64,000 nucleotides of DNA from Rhizobium terricola (GCF_012927355.1 NZ_JABBGK010000009.1:47533-111532); one strand, 5' to 3'. Positions 1 through 8,650 are shown, counted from the stretch's first letter. The notes: generated from the letters alone by a model not told the origin. A program made the numbers and translations.

Positions 1-18
1 ACGAGGCCACTAGTTGAT

Positions 19-201
19 ACCCCCCTCTGCCCTGCCGGGCATCTCCCCCTCAAGGGGGGAGATCTCCAGGACGCGCCCACGCCACGATTTCCGAAACGGC
101 AGGACTGAAGGTCTGGCCCCACGAGTGTTCCGCGGCACGGCGGCAGCCACGGTCCGATCTCCCCCCTTGAGGGGGAGATGGCCGGCAGGCCAGAGGGGGG
201 T
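19..201. repeat. RIME-like palindromic intergenic element
   Basis: Two long arms of the same about 46-base unit (19-65 and 156-201) lie in opposite orientation around a 90-base centre, so the whole element can fold on itself. Each arm also has an internal hairpin of a C-run and a G-run. The same unit recurs near 4189-4420 and 62459-62580. The size and palindromic build recall the Rhizobium-specific intergenic mosaic elements; that family name is from memory. It fills the gap after mrpC, where mrpD would be expected, and no gene is visible in 1-262. Confidence 0.8.
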
Positions 202-262
202 GCCAACGCAACGGCGAACGGCGAAGTCAAAGGGCAATGTCGAAGGATCCGTCATCATGCGC

Positions 263-640
263 TCAATATCCCATCGGCGGCAGCGGTTCGGACTTCGGTT
301 CGGCGACGCGCATGGCCGTCGTGTCGTCGGTGCCGAGGTCCTGATAGGCGCGGTAGGTGAGCACCAGCAGGAAGCAGAAGAAGGAGAAGGAAATCACGAT
401 CGCGGTCAGGATGAGGGCCTGCGGCAGCGGGTTGGCGGCGCCGGCGGCAAGGGTGTCGGCGCCTTTCGGGATGATCGGCGGCACCTCGCGCGTCAGGCGC
501 CCGGCGGTGAAGAGCAGAAGGTTGACGGCATTGCCGAGCAGGGCGACGCCGAGCAGCACGCGGACGATGTGTTTCGACATCATCAGATAGAGTGCGGCGG
601 CAAAGAAGATGCCGACCAGGCCGGAGAACAGGACTTCCAT
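263..640 (-). CDS. mrpC: Na+/H+ antiporter subunit C (MrpC/MnhC)
   Basis: A 125-residue NuoK-like subunit of the multisubunit Mrp (Pha/Mnh) cation/proton antiporter in the inner membrane. It has three hydrophobic segments, with the family-typical MSKHIVRVLLGVALLGNAVN stretch near residues 21-40. The start is the ATG at 640, which shares one base with the TGA of mrpB (TGATG), so the two are translationally coupled. A polar tail of about 30 residues follows the last helix. A palindromic repeat follows at once instead of mrpD, so the operon either continues beyond the window or is split here. Confidence 0.93.
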   Translation of the reverse strand: MEVLFSGLVGIFFAAALYLMMSKHIVRVLLGVALLGNAVNLLLFTAGRLTREVPPIIPKGADTLAAGAANPLPQALILTAIVISFSFFCFLLVLTYRAYQDLGTDDTTAMRVAEPKSEPLPPMGY

Positions 641-1059
641 CAGCCGTCGTCCCTTTCCTCGAGTGCCAGGGCGATCGAGGTGATCGCCCCGACCACGACC
701 AGATAGACGCCGACGTCGAAGGACATCACGGTGGCGAGCGGAACCTCGACCCCGAAGATATGCGGATAGACCCAGAGGCCGGTCATGAAGGGAACCCCGA
801 ACACCGCCGAGAGAAGGCCGGAGAGCGTGGCGAGCAGCAGGCCGGCGCCCGCGATCGACATCGGGTGGAACCAGAGTGCCCGGCGAACCGCCTGAACGCC
901 GAAGGCAATGCCAAAGATGGCGAAGCCGGAGGCGGCGATCAGCCCGCCGATGAAGCCACCGCCCGGTTCGTTGTGGCCGCGCAGCAGCACGAAGATCGAG
1001 AAGAGCAGCATCAGCGCGGTGATGAAGGGGGCGAAAGTGCGGAAGATGACCGTGTTCAT
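640..1059 (-). CDS. mrpB: Na+/H+ antiporter subunit B (MrpB/MnhB)
   Basis: A 139-residue MnhB-domain membrane subunit with four hydrophobic segments and the family motif GHNEPGGGFIGGL at about residues 28-40. It overlaps the end of mrpA by four bases and touches mrpC, so A, B and C are tightly coupled. In many rhizobial Pha systems A and B are fused; here they are separate, as in the classical seven-gene mrpABCDEFG layout. Expected role: part of the proton/Na+ (or K+) exchange complex used for pH and salt tolerance. Confidence 0.93.
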   Translation of the reverse strand: MNTVIFRTFAPFITALMLLFSIFVLLRGHNEPGGGFIGGLIAASGFAIFGIAFGVQAVRRALWFHPMSIAGAGLLLATLSGLLSAVFGVPFMTGLWVYPHIFGVEVPLATVMSFDVGVYLVVVGAITSIALALEERDDG

Positions 1060-3491
1060 TTCGACAGCTCCTTCCCCTGGCTCTTCCCATGGCCCTGCCC
1101 CGGGCCCTTGGTCTTGCCTTTGCCCTCGCCCTTGAGGGCGGCGACCGTCTTCTGCGCCGGCGCGACGGGCACGACGCGGATGCGGATCAGGGCGAGGATG
1201 GCGAGGCCGGTGATCATCACCACGGCGATCTCGCCGAGCGTGTCGGTGCCGCGGAAGTCGACGATGATGACGTTGACCACGTTGGCGCCGTGGGCGATCA
1301 CCTTGGAATAGGTGTTGAAGAAGTCGGTGAGCGCCGTGTCGAAGGGCACTTGCGTCGACTTCAGGAGCATCAGCGCGAAACCGAGGCCGGCGGCAATGGC
1401 GATCGGCGCATCGATCAGCAGTTCCGGCAGGGCGCGATGGTCGCTCGGCGACAGCCTGATGCGGGTCATCACCAGCGCCAGGATGACGACCGAAAGGGTC
1501 TCGACCATGAACTGGGTAAACGACAGGTCCGGCGCGCCGAAGAGCAGGAAGAGCACGGCCACGGCAAATCCCTGGATGCCGAGGGAGACGATCGCCGTCA
1601 GGCGGTCGCGGGCGGCCAGCACGGCGGCGACGCCGACCAGCGCGATGACGAAGAACGAGGCCTCGTGGAAGCGCAGTTCGGCCGGCCAGGCGGGCATCGC
1701 CGGAAGCTCGCCGTAGACGAAGGGCGGGACCAGCAGCACGAGGGCCAGCAGGAAGAAGGTGAAGGTGACATAGACCTCGAGGCGGCCGTTCTGCACGAAG
1801 CGCGTGACGGCGAAGGAGAGGCGGACGAGGCCGGCGACGAAATGGTCGAAGCCGCGGTCAGGACCGGGGCCGAGGATGTCGAGCAGGCGCACCATCAGGG
1901 CCCGCGCACGGGCAAGGCCGAGATAGATCGCAACGCCCACGATCACCGTCAGCGCCGAAAGCGCGAGCGGCAGACCGAGATGCGGCACGAGGCTGATCGT
2001 CACGGCTTCCGGCTTTCCGGCGACGGCGCTCGCCATCGGCGAGGACACGGCGGCATGGAAGGGGCCGGAGAAGATCGCGGCGCAGAGCCCCAGGATCGAC
2101 AGCACGAGCGGGCCGAGCCAGAGCAGGACCGGGCCTTCATGGGCCTGTTTCGCCGTCGCGACCTTCGGGCCGAGGAAGGGTTTCAGCGCCACGGCGAAGG
2201 CAATCGCAAACATCAGCGCATTGCCGGCGATCGCCACCCCGGTGAAGACGATGGCGCGCGGATCGGGGCCGGCGAGTGCGGCATAGATCTCCTCCTTGGC
2301 GAGGAAGCCGAAGAAGGGCGGCAGGCCGGCCATCGAAACGGCGGCGAAGAGGGCGGACAGGAAGGTGAGCGGCATCGCGGCGCGCAGCCCGCCAAGCCTC
2401 GTCACGTCGCGGGTGCCGGCCTCGTGGTCGATGATGCCGGCGACCATGAAGAGCGCACCCTTGAACAGCGAATGGGCGACCAGATAGAGCACCGCCGCCT
2501 CGACCGCATAAGGCGAGCCGAAGCCGGTCAAGAGCACGAGGAGCCCGAGCGAGGCGACCGTCGTATAGGCGAGCATCAGCTTCAGGTCTGTCTGGCGGAT
2601 CGCAAGGCTCGCGCCCACGAGCAGCGTGATGCCGCCGAAGAAGGGCAGCAGGATCTCCCAGGCGGGGGTCGCCCCCATCACCGGATTGAGCCGCATCAGC
2701 AGGTAGACGCCCGCCTTCACCATGGTCGCCGAATGCAGGTAGGCGGAAACCGGGGTCGGCGCCTCCATGGCGTTGGGCAGCCAGAAATGGAAGGGGAACT
2801 GCGCCGACTTGGTGAAGGCGCCGCCGAGCACGAGGAAGAGGGCCGCGGCATAGAACGGGCTCTGGCGCAAAAGCTCGCCCGAATGCAGGAGCAGCGAGAG
2901 CTGGGTGACGCCAGTGATGTTCCAGATGAAGAAGAGGCCTGCGAGCAGCAGCAGCCCTCCCCCGCCGGTGACGACGAGGGCCTGAAGGGCGGCGCGGCGC
3001 GAGGCCTCGCGCTCATGGTCGAAGCCGATCAGCAGGAAGGAGGTGATCGAAGTCAGCTCCCAGAAGACGAAGAGCATCAGGAAGCTGTCGGACACCACGA
3101 CGCCGAGCATGGCGCCCATGAACATCAGGATGAAGGAGAAGAAGCGGCCGTGATGCGGATGGCCCTTCAGGTAGCCGCCCGCATAAAGCACGATCAGCGT
3201 TCCGATACCGGTGATCAGCAGCGCGAAGGTGAGCGACAGGCCGTCGAGATACCACGAAAAGGAAAGGCTCAGGCTCGGCACCCAGGCATAGCCGCCGGTG
3301 ACGACCTCGCCATTGGCGATCTCGGGGACGAAACGGAGGAAATGGACAAAGGCGGCGAGCGGCGCGAGCGCCAGCAGCCAGGCGGCGCCGGCACCAAGAC
3401 GGGCGGTCACGACAGGGGCCAGCAGCGCGCCGGCAAAGGGCAGAAGCATTGCCGTCAATGTCAGTCCGGCGACGTCGTTGAGCATGCCCAT
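1056..3491 (-). CDS. mrpA: Na+/H+ antiporter subunit A (MrpA/MnhA)
   Basis: An 811-residue NuoL-like proton-translocating subunit. The N-terminal two thirds carry the quinone-oxidoreductase/antiporter helices, including HFWLPNAMEAPTPVSAYLHS and the PPFFGFLAKEEIY segment. The C-terminal third holds the DUF4040/MbhD-MbhE-like helices typical of full-length MrpA. A cytoplasmic K/G-rich tail (KGEGKGKTKGPGQGHGKSQ) ends the protein. The first ATG is at 3491. A second ATG at 3485 has an AGGG six bases upstream and may be the true start. It is the first gene of the operon, with 234 bases of leader before msrB on the other strand. Confidence 0.95.
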   Translation of the reverse strand: MGMLNDVAGLTLTAMLLPFAGALLAPVVTARLGAGAAWLLALAPLAAFVHFLRFVPEIANGEVVTGGYAWVPSLSLSFSWYLDGLSLTFALLITGIGTLIVLYAGGYLKGHPHHGRFFSFILMFMGAMLGVVVSDSFLMLFVFWELTSITSFLLIGFDHEREASRRAALQALVVTGGGGLLLLAGLFFIWNITGVTQLSLLLHSGELLRQSPFYAAALFLVLGGAFTKSAQFPFHFWLPNAMEAPTPVSAYLHSATMVKAGVYLLMRLNPVMGATPAWEILLPFFGGITLLVGASLAIRQTDLKLMLAYTTVASLGLLVLLTGFGSPYAVEAAVLYLVAHSLFKGALFMVAGIIDHEAGTRDVTRLGGLRAAMPLTFLSALFAAVSMAGLPPFFGFLAKEEIYAALAGPDPRAIVFTGVAIAGNALMFAIAFAVALKPFLGPKVATAKQAHEGPVLLWLGPLVLSILGLCAAIFSGPFHAAVSSPMASAVAGKPEAVTISLVPHLGLPLALSALTVIVGVAIYLGLARARALMVRLLDILGPGPDRGFDHFVAGLVRLSFAVTRFVQNGRLEVYVTFTFFLLALVLLVPPFVYGELPAMPAWPAELRFHEASFFVIALVGVAAVLAARDRLTAIVSLGIQGFAVAVLFLLFGAPDLSFTQFMVETLSVVILALVMTRIRLSPSDHRALPELLIDAPIAIAAGLGFALMLLKSTQVPFDTALTDFFNTYSKVIAHGANVVNVIIVDFRGTDTLGEIAVVMITGLAILALIRIRVVPVAPAQKTVAALKGEGKGKTKGPGQGHGKSQGKELSK

Positions 3492-3725
3492 CCCTGATCA
3501 AACATGAAACAACCCGCCCTAGAAGAACGACGGAACGAGCGTCCCGTGTTAGGGCAAAGACAGACGCGCCTCAAGAAAAAACGGGAGAAACCCTTTTCAC
3601 ATCGGCGTTTATCCGGGGATTTCCGGCAGGCACCACCGGTTGAGTGCCAATCCAGCGGGATCGAGGGGAATTGCCGCGAAACGATCGCCACCCTATCTAT
3701 GGACCCAGACAAGGGAGCTTTACCA

Positions 3726-4136
3726 ATGAGCGACATGACCAAGCCGAAGATCGAGAAGTCCGATGCCGAATGGCGCGAGCAGCTGACGCCGGATCAATAT
3801 CGCATCCTGCGGGAGCACGGCACGGAGCGGGCGTTTACCGGTCCCTACTGGGACAGTTTCGAAAAGGGCCTCTATCGCTGCGCGGCCTGCGATACGCCGC
3901 TCTTTTATTCCGACACGAAGTTCGACGCGGGCTGCGGCTGGCCGAGTTATTTCGAACCGGTCTCGCCGGACGCCGTCACCGAACATCGCGACATGTCGTT
4001 CGGCATGGTCAGGACCGAAATCCGCTGCGCCACCTGCGGCGGCCATCTCGGCCACGTCTTCCCCGACGGCCCGAAGCCGACAGGGCTGCGCTACTGCATC
4101 AACGGGCATTCGATGGTGTTCGAACCGGTGGAGTGA
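3726..4136 (+). CDS. msrB: Peptide methionine-(R)-S-oxide reductase MsrB
   Basis: A 136-residue enzyme that reduces methionine-R-sulfoxide in proteins. Zinc ligands are visible as C52-x2-C55 and C101-x2-C104, the catalytic Cys is C124 in RYCINGHSM, and the GCGWPSY motif holds C70, a possible resolving Cys. The start is the ATG at 3726, with GGGAG eight bases upstream; in-frame sequence further upstream has no ribosome binding site. No signal peptide, so it is cytoplasmic. It is a single-gene unit, divergent from mrpA. Confidence 0.96.
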   Translation: MSDMTKPKIEKSDAEWREQLTPDQYRILREHGTERAFTGPYWDSFEKGLYRCAACDTPLFYSDTKFDAGCGWPSYFEPVSPDAVTEHRDMSFGMVRTEIRCATCGGHLGHVFPDGPKPTGLRYCINGHSMVFEPVE

Positions 4137-4188
4137 GGGGTACTGGGCGGGCATCGCTTTTCGGTGTGCCGCCGTCGCATTGATGTCC

Positions 4189-4420
4189 ACCCCCCTCTGC
4201 CCTGCCGGGCATCTCCCCCTCAAGGGGGGAGATCGGACTGCAGACCGCTTCGCGCCGTTATCAGGTTTGAATCTGGCGCGTCGGTTCTGTACCACACACA
4301 GGCCCACCCATCCAACGAACCGCAAACTCGCGGAGCCTTGACGAAGTCCATTGGCCGAGCGGGCACGTCTTGCCAATCTCCCCCTTGAGGGGGTGATGCC
4401 CGGCAGGGCAGAGGGGGGTA
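4189..4420. repeat. RIME-like palindromic intergenic element
   Basis: Second copy of the element at 19-201, with arms at 4189-4234 and 4375-4420 facing each other. The right arm has diverged by an indel in the G-run. It fills the 417-base gap between msrB and the next small gene. Apparent reading frames over this stretch are translations of the palindrome. Confidence 0.8.
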
Positions 4421-4553
4421 CGCGGCAACGAGCAGCACCGCACCCGTGCTGTTAGGCGGCCCACGCACCGCCCGCCTTTCCCATTCTCTTCCATCAGGAC
4501 TTTTTCAATCCCTCGAGGGTAAGGTGCGGCCAGACTGATAAGGAGCATGCGCG

Positions 4554-4700
4554 ATGAGCAATGTCGTCGAATTCAAGAAGCCGCCGAAGCCGAAGGAGCC
4601 GAAAAAGCCCAATCCGGCCCTGCGCAAGGTCTTGATCGGCCTGGGCGTCGTTGCCGCCTTCGCTCTCGCCTGGGCCTATTTCCAGTTCGTCGGCGGCTGA
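4554..4700 (+). CDS. Small single-pass membrane protein (48 aa)
   Basis: The frame is opened by an ATG with AAGGAG eight bases upstream (4540-4545). The 48-residue product has a Lys/Pro-rich head (KKPPKPKEPKKPNP, residues 8-21) and one hydrophobic helix (about residues 26-46) ending in FVGG. The function is unknown to me. Its last 25 bases overlap, tail to tail, the end of the AraC-type gene on the other strand, so the two transcripts are antisense at their 3' ends. Confidence rests on the ribosome binding site and the sensible membrane topology. Confidence 0.75.
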   Translation: MSNVVEFKKPPKPKEPKKPNPALRKVLIGLGVVAAFALAWAYFQFVGG

Positions 4701-5764
4701 GCAGCCAGGTCCGTGCGGTCGGCGACGGCCTGTTCTGCGCGCCAGCGCGTCGGGCTGAGACCCGTCACCCGCAGAAACTCCCGATTGAAGTTCGACTTCG
4801 TCATGAAACCCGCCTCGAAGACGACGCGGGTGACCGGCATATCCGTTTCCGAGAGGAGCCGACAGGCCTCGGCAACGCGGAAATTGTTGACGTATTGCGA
4901 GACGCTCATACCATGGACGCGGTTGACCGCATGCGAGACCGCACGGGAGGGTAGCCCCATCCGGCGGGCGAGCTTGCCGAGATTGAGGCCGGTGTCGGCA
5001 TAGAGGCGCCGCTCGTGCACCAGCCGGTCGAGACCGGCGGCGATGGCCTCGTCCTCGCCCGACGTTTCGGGCGTCGCCACATCCGTCGTGCCGCCATCCT
5101 CCGGAGCCCCCTCCTGCGCCTCGCCCGAGCCTTCTTCCGTGCCGGCAACGACCGCGGCAATCCCGAGCAGGAAGAGGATGACCGTCGTCGCCGCCGACAC
5201 CACCATTGCGGAATGCTGTCCGCCGCCGAGGGCGAAGTCGAGGCTGATGACGATGTCGGTGAGCGCCGACGAGACGAGGGCCAGGGCGGCGAGCACCAGC
5301 GAACGATGGGAGCGCAGCGATCCGTCGAGGCGCGAGGCGACCAGCCCGTCGGTGCCGAGGCGGGCGAGCCAGGCCAGGCCCGCGCCATAACAGAGGAACT
5401 CGGCAATGATCAGAAGATCGACCGCGTTGCGCCACAGAAGAAGCAATCCGCACAGGGCGATCGTCGGCAGGAGATGCGGCCAGTCGCGAACCGAAATGCC
5501 GCTTGCTCCATCGCGGGCCAGATCGCGGAAGGCCAGATAGGTCAACGGCGGCACAAGGCTCGCCAGGATCGACAGAAGCGGCAGGATGCCCATGACGCCA
5601 TAGCCCCAGCGCAATCCGACCAGCAGGGTCTGCACGGCATAGAGCGCCACGAGCAGGACGAAGAGGTGATTGCGCGCCAGGCTTTCGCGCCCCTGCAGCA
5701 GGAGCCGCACGAGAAAGGTTGCAAGGAAAAGCGATACGGCGAAGGACAGCGGGACGAAGATCAT
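4676..5764 (-). CDS. AraC-family regulator with membrane sensor domain
   Basis: Seven hydrophobic segments (about residues 1-210 from the ATG at 5764) precede an acidic linker and a C-terminal AraC/XylS helix-turn-helix region ending in GLSPTRWRAE. This is a membrane-embedded sensor joined to a DNA-binding domain. A further ATG at 5878 would extend the protein by 38 residues, but that stretch runs through a 30-bp palindrome that looks like an operator, so the shorter start is preferred; neither has a clear Shine-Dalgarno. It diverges from an exported protein at 5918, its likely target. Confidence 0.8.
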   Translation of the reverse strand: MIFVPLSFAVSLFLATFLVRLLLQGRESLARNHLFVLLVALYAVQTLLVGLRWGYGVMGILPLLSILASLVPPLTYLAFRDLARDGASGISVRDWPHLLPTIALCGLLLLWRNAVDLLIIAEFLCYGAGLAWLARLGTDGLVASRLDGSLRSHRSLVLAALALVSSALTDIVISLDFALGGGQHSAMVVSAATTVILFLLGIAAVVAGTEEGSGEAQEGAPEDGGTTDVATPETSGEDEAIAAGLDRLVHERRLYADTGLNLGKLARRMGLPSRAVSHAVNRVHGMSVSQYVNNFRVAEACRLLSETDMPVTRVVFEAGFMTKSNFNREFLRVTGLSPTRWRAEQAVADRTDLAAQPPTNWK

Positions 5765-5821
5765 GGGCAACAGGAGGGCAAGGGTGGAGCGAATGGTCCG
5801 GTGACGCCGATATGGCCCGAA

Positions 5822-5851
5822 ATCGCGTTCGAGGTCGACCTCAAACGCGAT
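5822..5851. promoter_or_regulatory. 30-bp near-perfect palindrome, candidate operator
   Basis: The left half ATCGCGTTCGAGGTC is matched by the reverse complement of the right half at 14 of 15 positions. It lies between the divergent AraC-type regulator and the exported-protein gene, about 58 bases from the chosen regulator start and 67 from the other gene. A role as autoregulatory operator is inference. Confidence 0.65.
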
Positions 5852-5917
5852 CAAGGTCGTCCGGCAGGCGCAAGACATGCTCGATGGGGGCAGTCCCCCA
5901 CCAAAGGAGCATCACCG

Positions 5918-6655
5918 ATGAAACCGAAAACCATCCTTTTCTCCGTCGCCGGCACCATCCTCGCCCTCGCGCTGATCGATGCCGGCGTCGCCTTCATTTC
6001 CAGCCGCGACAGCCTTGCCGGGCCGGTTGACCTCTCCAGGGTCTCGGCCATCCGGGTCGAAGGATCCGCAAGCGACATCCGGATCTCGACCGCGGCAAGC
6101 GGCCCGCATGTCGCCGAACTTAAGGGCACGCGTCACGGCTGGGGCGCGATCTGGCATTCGGGCTGGTTCTCCGACGCCTGCCCGGCCAACGGCAACCTGC
6201 GGATCGACGGCAATACCCTGATCGTCGACGTGGGCTCGAGGCCGCGCCTGTTCGACTGGTCGGACTGCACGATGGAGCTCACAGCCCATCTCCCATCCGG
6301 CGCGGCGGTCGTCGTCGACCAGAAGGCGGCGCGCACACGGCTCGACGGCGATTTCTCCGTGGTCGACATCCGCAGCGATGCCGGCGACGTGACGGTCGAC
6401 GGGCACGCCGACAGCCTGACGCTTTCGGGTGCGGCGCTGCGGGCCCGGATCACCTATCAGCGGGTGATGCAGAACGAGGCGATCGCGATCTCCGGCAAGA
6501 TGCTCGACGCGACGCTGCGCTTCGTGCAGCCGACCACGATCAGCTACCTGGTGGAGGCAACGGCGTCCTTCGTCGACAGCGCGCTACCGAACACGCCGGG
6601 GGCGAAACCGTCGATCACCATCCGCGGCGAGATGCTGCGCGCACGGATCGAGTGA
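5918..6655 (+). CDS. Exported protein, DUF4097-like repeat region
   Basis: The 245-residue product has an N-terminal signal anchor (about residues 5-25). Beta-strand-like segments follow, of the kind VDIRSDAGDVTVDGHADSLT, as in DUF4097 putative adhesins; assignment to that family is tentative. The start is fixed by AAAGGAG eight bases before the ATG. Directly upstream of that site a 6-bp stem with CAGT loop (5885-5900) could affect initiation. Control by the divergent AraC-type regulator through the palindrome between them is plausible. Confidence 0.75.
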   Translation: MKPKTILFSVAGTILALALIDAGVAFISSRDSLAGPVDLSRVSAIRVEGSASDIRISTAASGPHVAELKGTRHGWGAIWHSGWFSDACPANGNLRIDGNTLIVDVGSRPRLFDWSDCTMELTAHLPSGAAVVVDQKAARTRLDGDFSVVDIRSDAGDVTVDGHADSLTLSGAALRARITYQRVMQNEAIAISGKMLDATLRFVQPTTISYLVEATASFVDSALPNTPGAKPSITIRGEMLRARIE

Positions 6656-6698
6656 CAGGCGCTGGTGCGGCGGCGGCGGCATCTGTCGATGCCAACGG

Positions 6699-6791
6699 CC
6701 CCTCATCCGCCTGCCGGCACCTTCTCCCCATGATCATGGGGAGAAGGGACAAGCGGCACCGCCGTGGGCCGTCCCCTCTCCCCGCCTGCGG
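6699..6791. repeat. Rhizobial palindromic repeat, second family
   Basis: A C-rich opening (CCCCTCATCCGCCTGCCGGC) is followed by a CTTCTCCCC / GGGGAGAAG hairpin, the spacer GGGACAAGCGGC and a second palindrome CCCCGCCTGCGGGG. Related copies or fragments occur near 10893, 11175, 46046, 62352 and 63724. The 333-base gap 6656-6988 holds this element and no visible gene. Confidence 0.75.
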
Positions 6792-6988
6792 GGGTCCGAA
6801 GGACGGGTCGAGACACGCGGCTCGACCCCGGTCTGGTCAGCGTGAGGGGCGAAGCTGGGGTGCGCGACAGCGGAACAGGGCCGGATCCCTCGACCGAAAG
6901 GGAGCGTCGTCGCCTTCACGCTTGCCTCGGCCATTTCAAGCTTGTCGGAGGCCGAGCGGGCAGATCCGTCAGCGAAAGATCTCCAGCC

Positions 6989-8050
6989 TCAGCCGTGGCT
7001 GTGGCTGTGATGCAGGTCGGGATAGTGCGGATGCTTGTGGCGGAGCGGCTCGTGGCGATGCCAGTGGGAATGCGGCTCGGTGACCGGGCCGTCATGGCTG
7101 TGCCGGTGGTGCTCGTCATGCACATGGGCATGGTCGTGCGCCAGCGCGTCGTGGCTGTGTTCGTGCTCGTGCCGTTCGGTCAGATGCAGCCAGAGGCCGA
7201 AAGCCATCAGCAGGCCGGCCGATACCAGCCCGGGCGTCACAGTCTCGCGGAACATCAGCACCGACACAAGCGCGCCGATGAAGGGCGCGAGCGAGAAATA
7301 GGCGCCCGTCCGGGCCGCGCCGAGGTGGCGCAAGCCCAGCATGAACATGACCAGGCTGAGCCCAATGCCGAGGAAGCCGACGACGGCGCCGGCGCCGACA
7401 AGCGTCGCGGGCGGCCAGGCGGCGCCGAAGGCGAGCGCCAGCGTCAGGTTGGTGCAGCCGGCGACCAGCCCCTTGATCATGGCGATCTGCACGGGATCGG
7501 CAGACGACAGCTTGCGCGTCAGGTTGTTGTCGATGCCCCAGCACAGGCAGGCGGCCGCGACGAAGAGGCCGCCCGCGTCGAGGCTCAGCCCCGCGCCGTT
7601 CCAGGACAGGAGCATCGCACCGGCGAGAATGGCCGCCGCGCCGAGAAGCAGGCGCCGGTCGACATTTTCGCGAAAGACCAGCCAGGCAATCGCCATCGTG
7701 GCCAGTCCTTCGAGATTGAGAAGCAGCGAGGCCGAGGCGGCGGTGGTCAGGGACAGGCCGAGCATCAGGAAGAGCGGCCCGAGCACGCCGCCGAAGAGGA
7801 CGACCGCCGCAAGCCAGGGCCGGTCGCGGCGGGACAGCGGTGCCTCCTCATTGGGCAGGCCGAGCGCGACACGGGCCCGGGCGAGGACGGCAAGGCCGAG
7901 GCCGGCGCCGAGATAGAGAATGCCCGCCAGAAGCCACGGATCGATCGCGCCGACCAGCAGCTTGGACAGGGGCGCCGACAGGCCGAAGAGAAGGGCCGAT
8001 CCGAGCGCCAGCGGCACGCCGGGCCAGAGATGGGAGTGCGAATGCGCCAT
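6989..8050 (-). CDS. EamA/DMT-family transporter with histidine-rich tail
   Basis: A 353-residue permease with ten hydrophobic helices arranged as two EamA repeats. Unusually, it begins MAHSHSH and ends in a tail of about 65 residues, of which 24 are His (His-Glu, His-Asp and His-Ser runs). Such tails bind Zn, Ni or Co in metal transporters; EamA proteins usually carry metabolites and lack them. The start at 8050 has GGAG about nine bases upstream. The substrate is unknown; metal export or metal-gated transport is an inference from the tail. Confidence 0.85.
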   Translation of the reverse strand: MAHSHSHLWPGVPLALGSALLFGLSAPLSKLLVGAIDPWLLAGILYLGAGLGLAVLARARVALGLPNEEAPLSRRDRPWLAAVVLFGGVLGPLFLMLGLSLTTAASASLLLNLEGLATMAIAWLVFRENVDRRLLLGAAAILAGAMLLSWNGAGLSLDAGGLFVAAACLCWGIDNNLTRKLSSADPVQIAMIKGLVAGCTNLTLALAFGAAWPPATLVGAGAVVGFLGIGLSLVMFMLGLRHLGAARTGAYFSLAPFIGALVSVLMFRETVTPGLVSAGLLMAFGLWLHLTERHEHEHSHDALAHDHAHVHDEHHRHSHDGPVTEPHSHWHRHEPLRHKHPHYPDLHHSHSHG

Positions 8051-8149
8051 GGCGAGGGGTCTCCGGAAAGGTGCCGCAGCCTAGGCGGAAGTCGCCCCCG
8101 CCGCAAGCCGGGACAGCCGCCCCGACCGGCTCAAGCCGCCCCATGAGCC

Positions 8150-8650
8150 TTACAGCTTCAGTTCCATCGCGGCGAGATCGAGCCAGCGGCCGAATTTCTG
8201 GCCGACCTCGCGGTGAATGCCGACGAGGCGGAAGCCGAGGCGTTCGTGAAGGGCGATCGACGCTGCGTTGCCGGCCTCGATGGCGGCGATCATCACATGC
8301 AGGTCGGCGGCGCGTGCCCGCTCGATCAGCGCCAGCATCAGCGCCTTGCCGAGGCCGGCGCCGCGGCTGTCCTTGTCGACATAGACCGAATGCTCGACGG
8401 TGTGGCGATAGCCATCGAAGGCGCGCCAGTCGCCATAGGAGGCATAACCCGCGACCCGGCCGCCGACCTCGGCGACGAGCACCGGAAAGCCCTTGGCGCG
8501 GCGCAGTTCCAGCCAGACGCGACGGTTGTCGACGTCGATCAGCACGTCGTTCCAGATCGCCGTCGTGTGCTCGACGGCGTGGTTGTAGATGTCGCGGATG
8601 GCGGCAAGATCGGCTTCGCCGGCGTCGCGGATGAGGATGGCTTGCTGCAT
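8150..8650 (-). CDS. GNAT acetyltransferase, phosphinothricin-acetyltransferase-like
   Basis: A 166-residue Gcn5-related N-acetyltransferase. Visible family features are the opening IRDAGEADLAAIRDIYNHAV, the acetyl-CoA loop SRGAGLGKAL and the segment NAASIALHERLGF. The sequence type is that of the Pat/YncA group, which acetylates phosphinothricin or methionine sulfone/sulfoximine. Substrate cannot be told from sequence, and resistance should not be assumed. The ATG at 8650 is chosen because the upstream extension is low-complexity and lies outside the domain. Confidence 0.88.
   Translation of the reverse strand: MQQAILIRDAGEADLAAIRDIYNHAVEHTTAIWNDVLIDVDNRRVWLELRRAKGFPVLVAEVGGRVAGYASYGDWRAFDGYRHTVEHSVYVDKDSRGAGLGKALMLALIERARAADLHVMIAAIEAGNAASIALHERLGFRLVGIHREVGQKFGRWLDLAAMELKL

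Noticed and set aside
10..258. Short frames within the palindromic repeats (also near 4220-4468, 10759-11340 and 62236-62586)
   Set aside because: They translate the repeat units and give the same low-complexity peptides in each copy.
1089..3497. An 802-codon open frame antisense to mrpA
   Set aside because: It is the mirror of a high-GC coding region, rich in Arg/Gly/Glu/His with no domain, and mrpA is certain on the other strand.
19..4420. CRISPR array from the repeated units
   Set aside because: Copies are few, far apart, palindromic and spread over the whole window, without regular spacers or cas genes.
8150..8650. Phosphinothricin resistance gene
   Set aside because: The sequence type is shared by many housekeeping acetyltransferases; nothing in context points to resistance.
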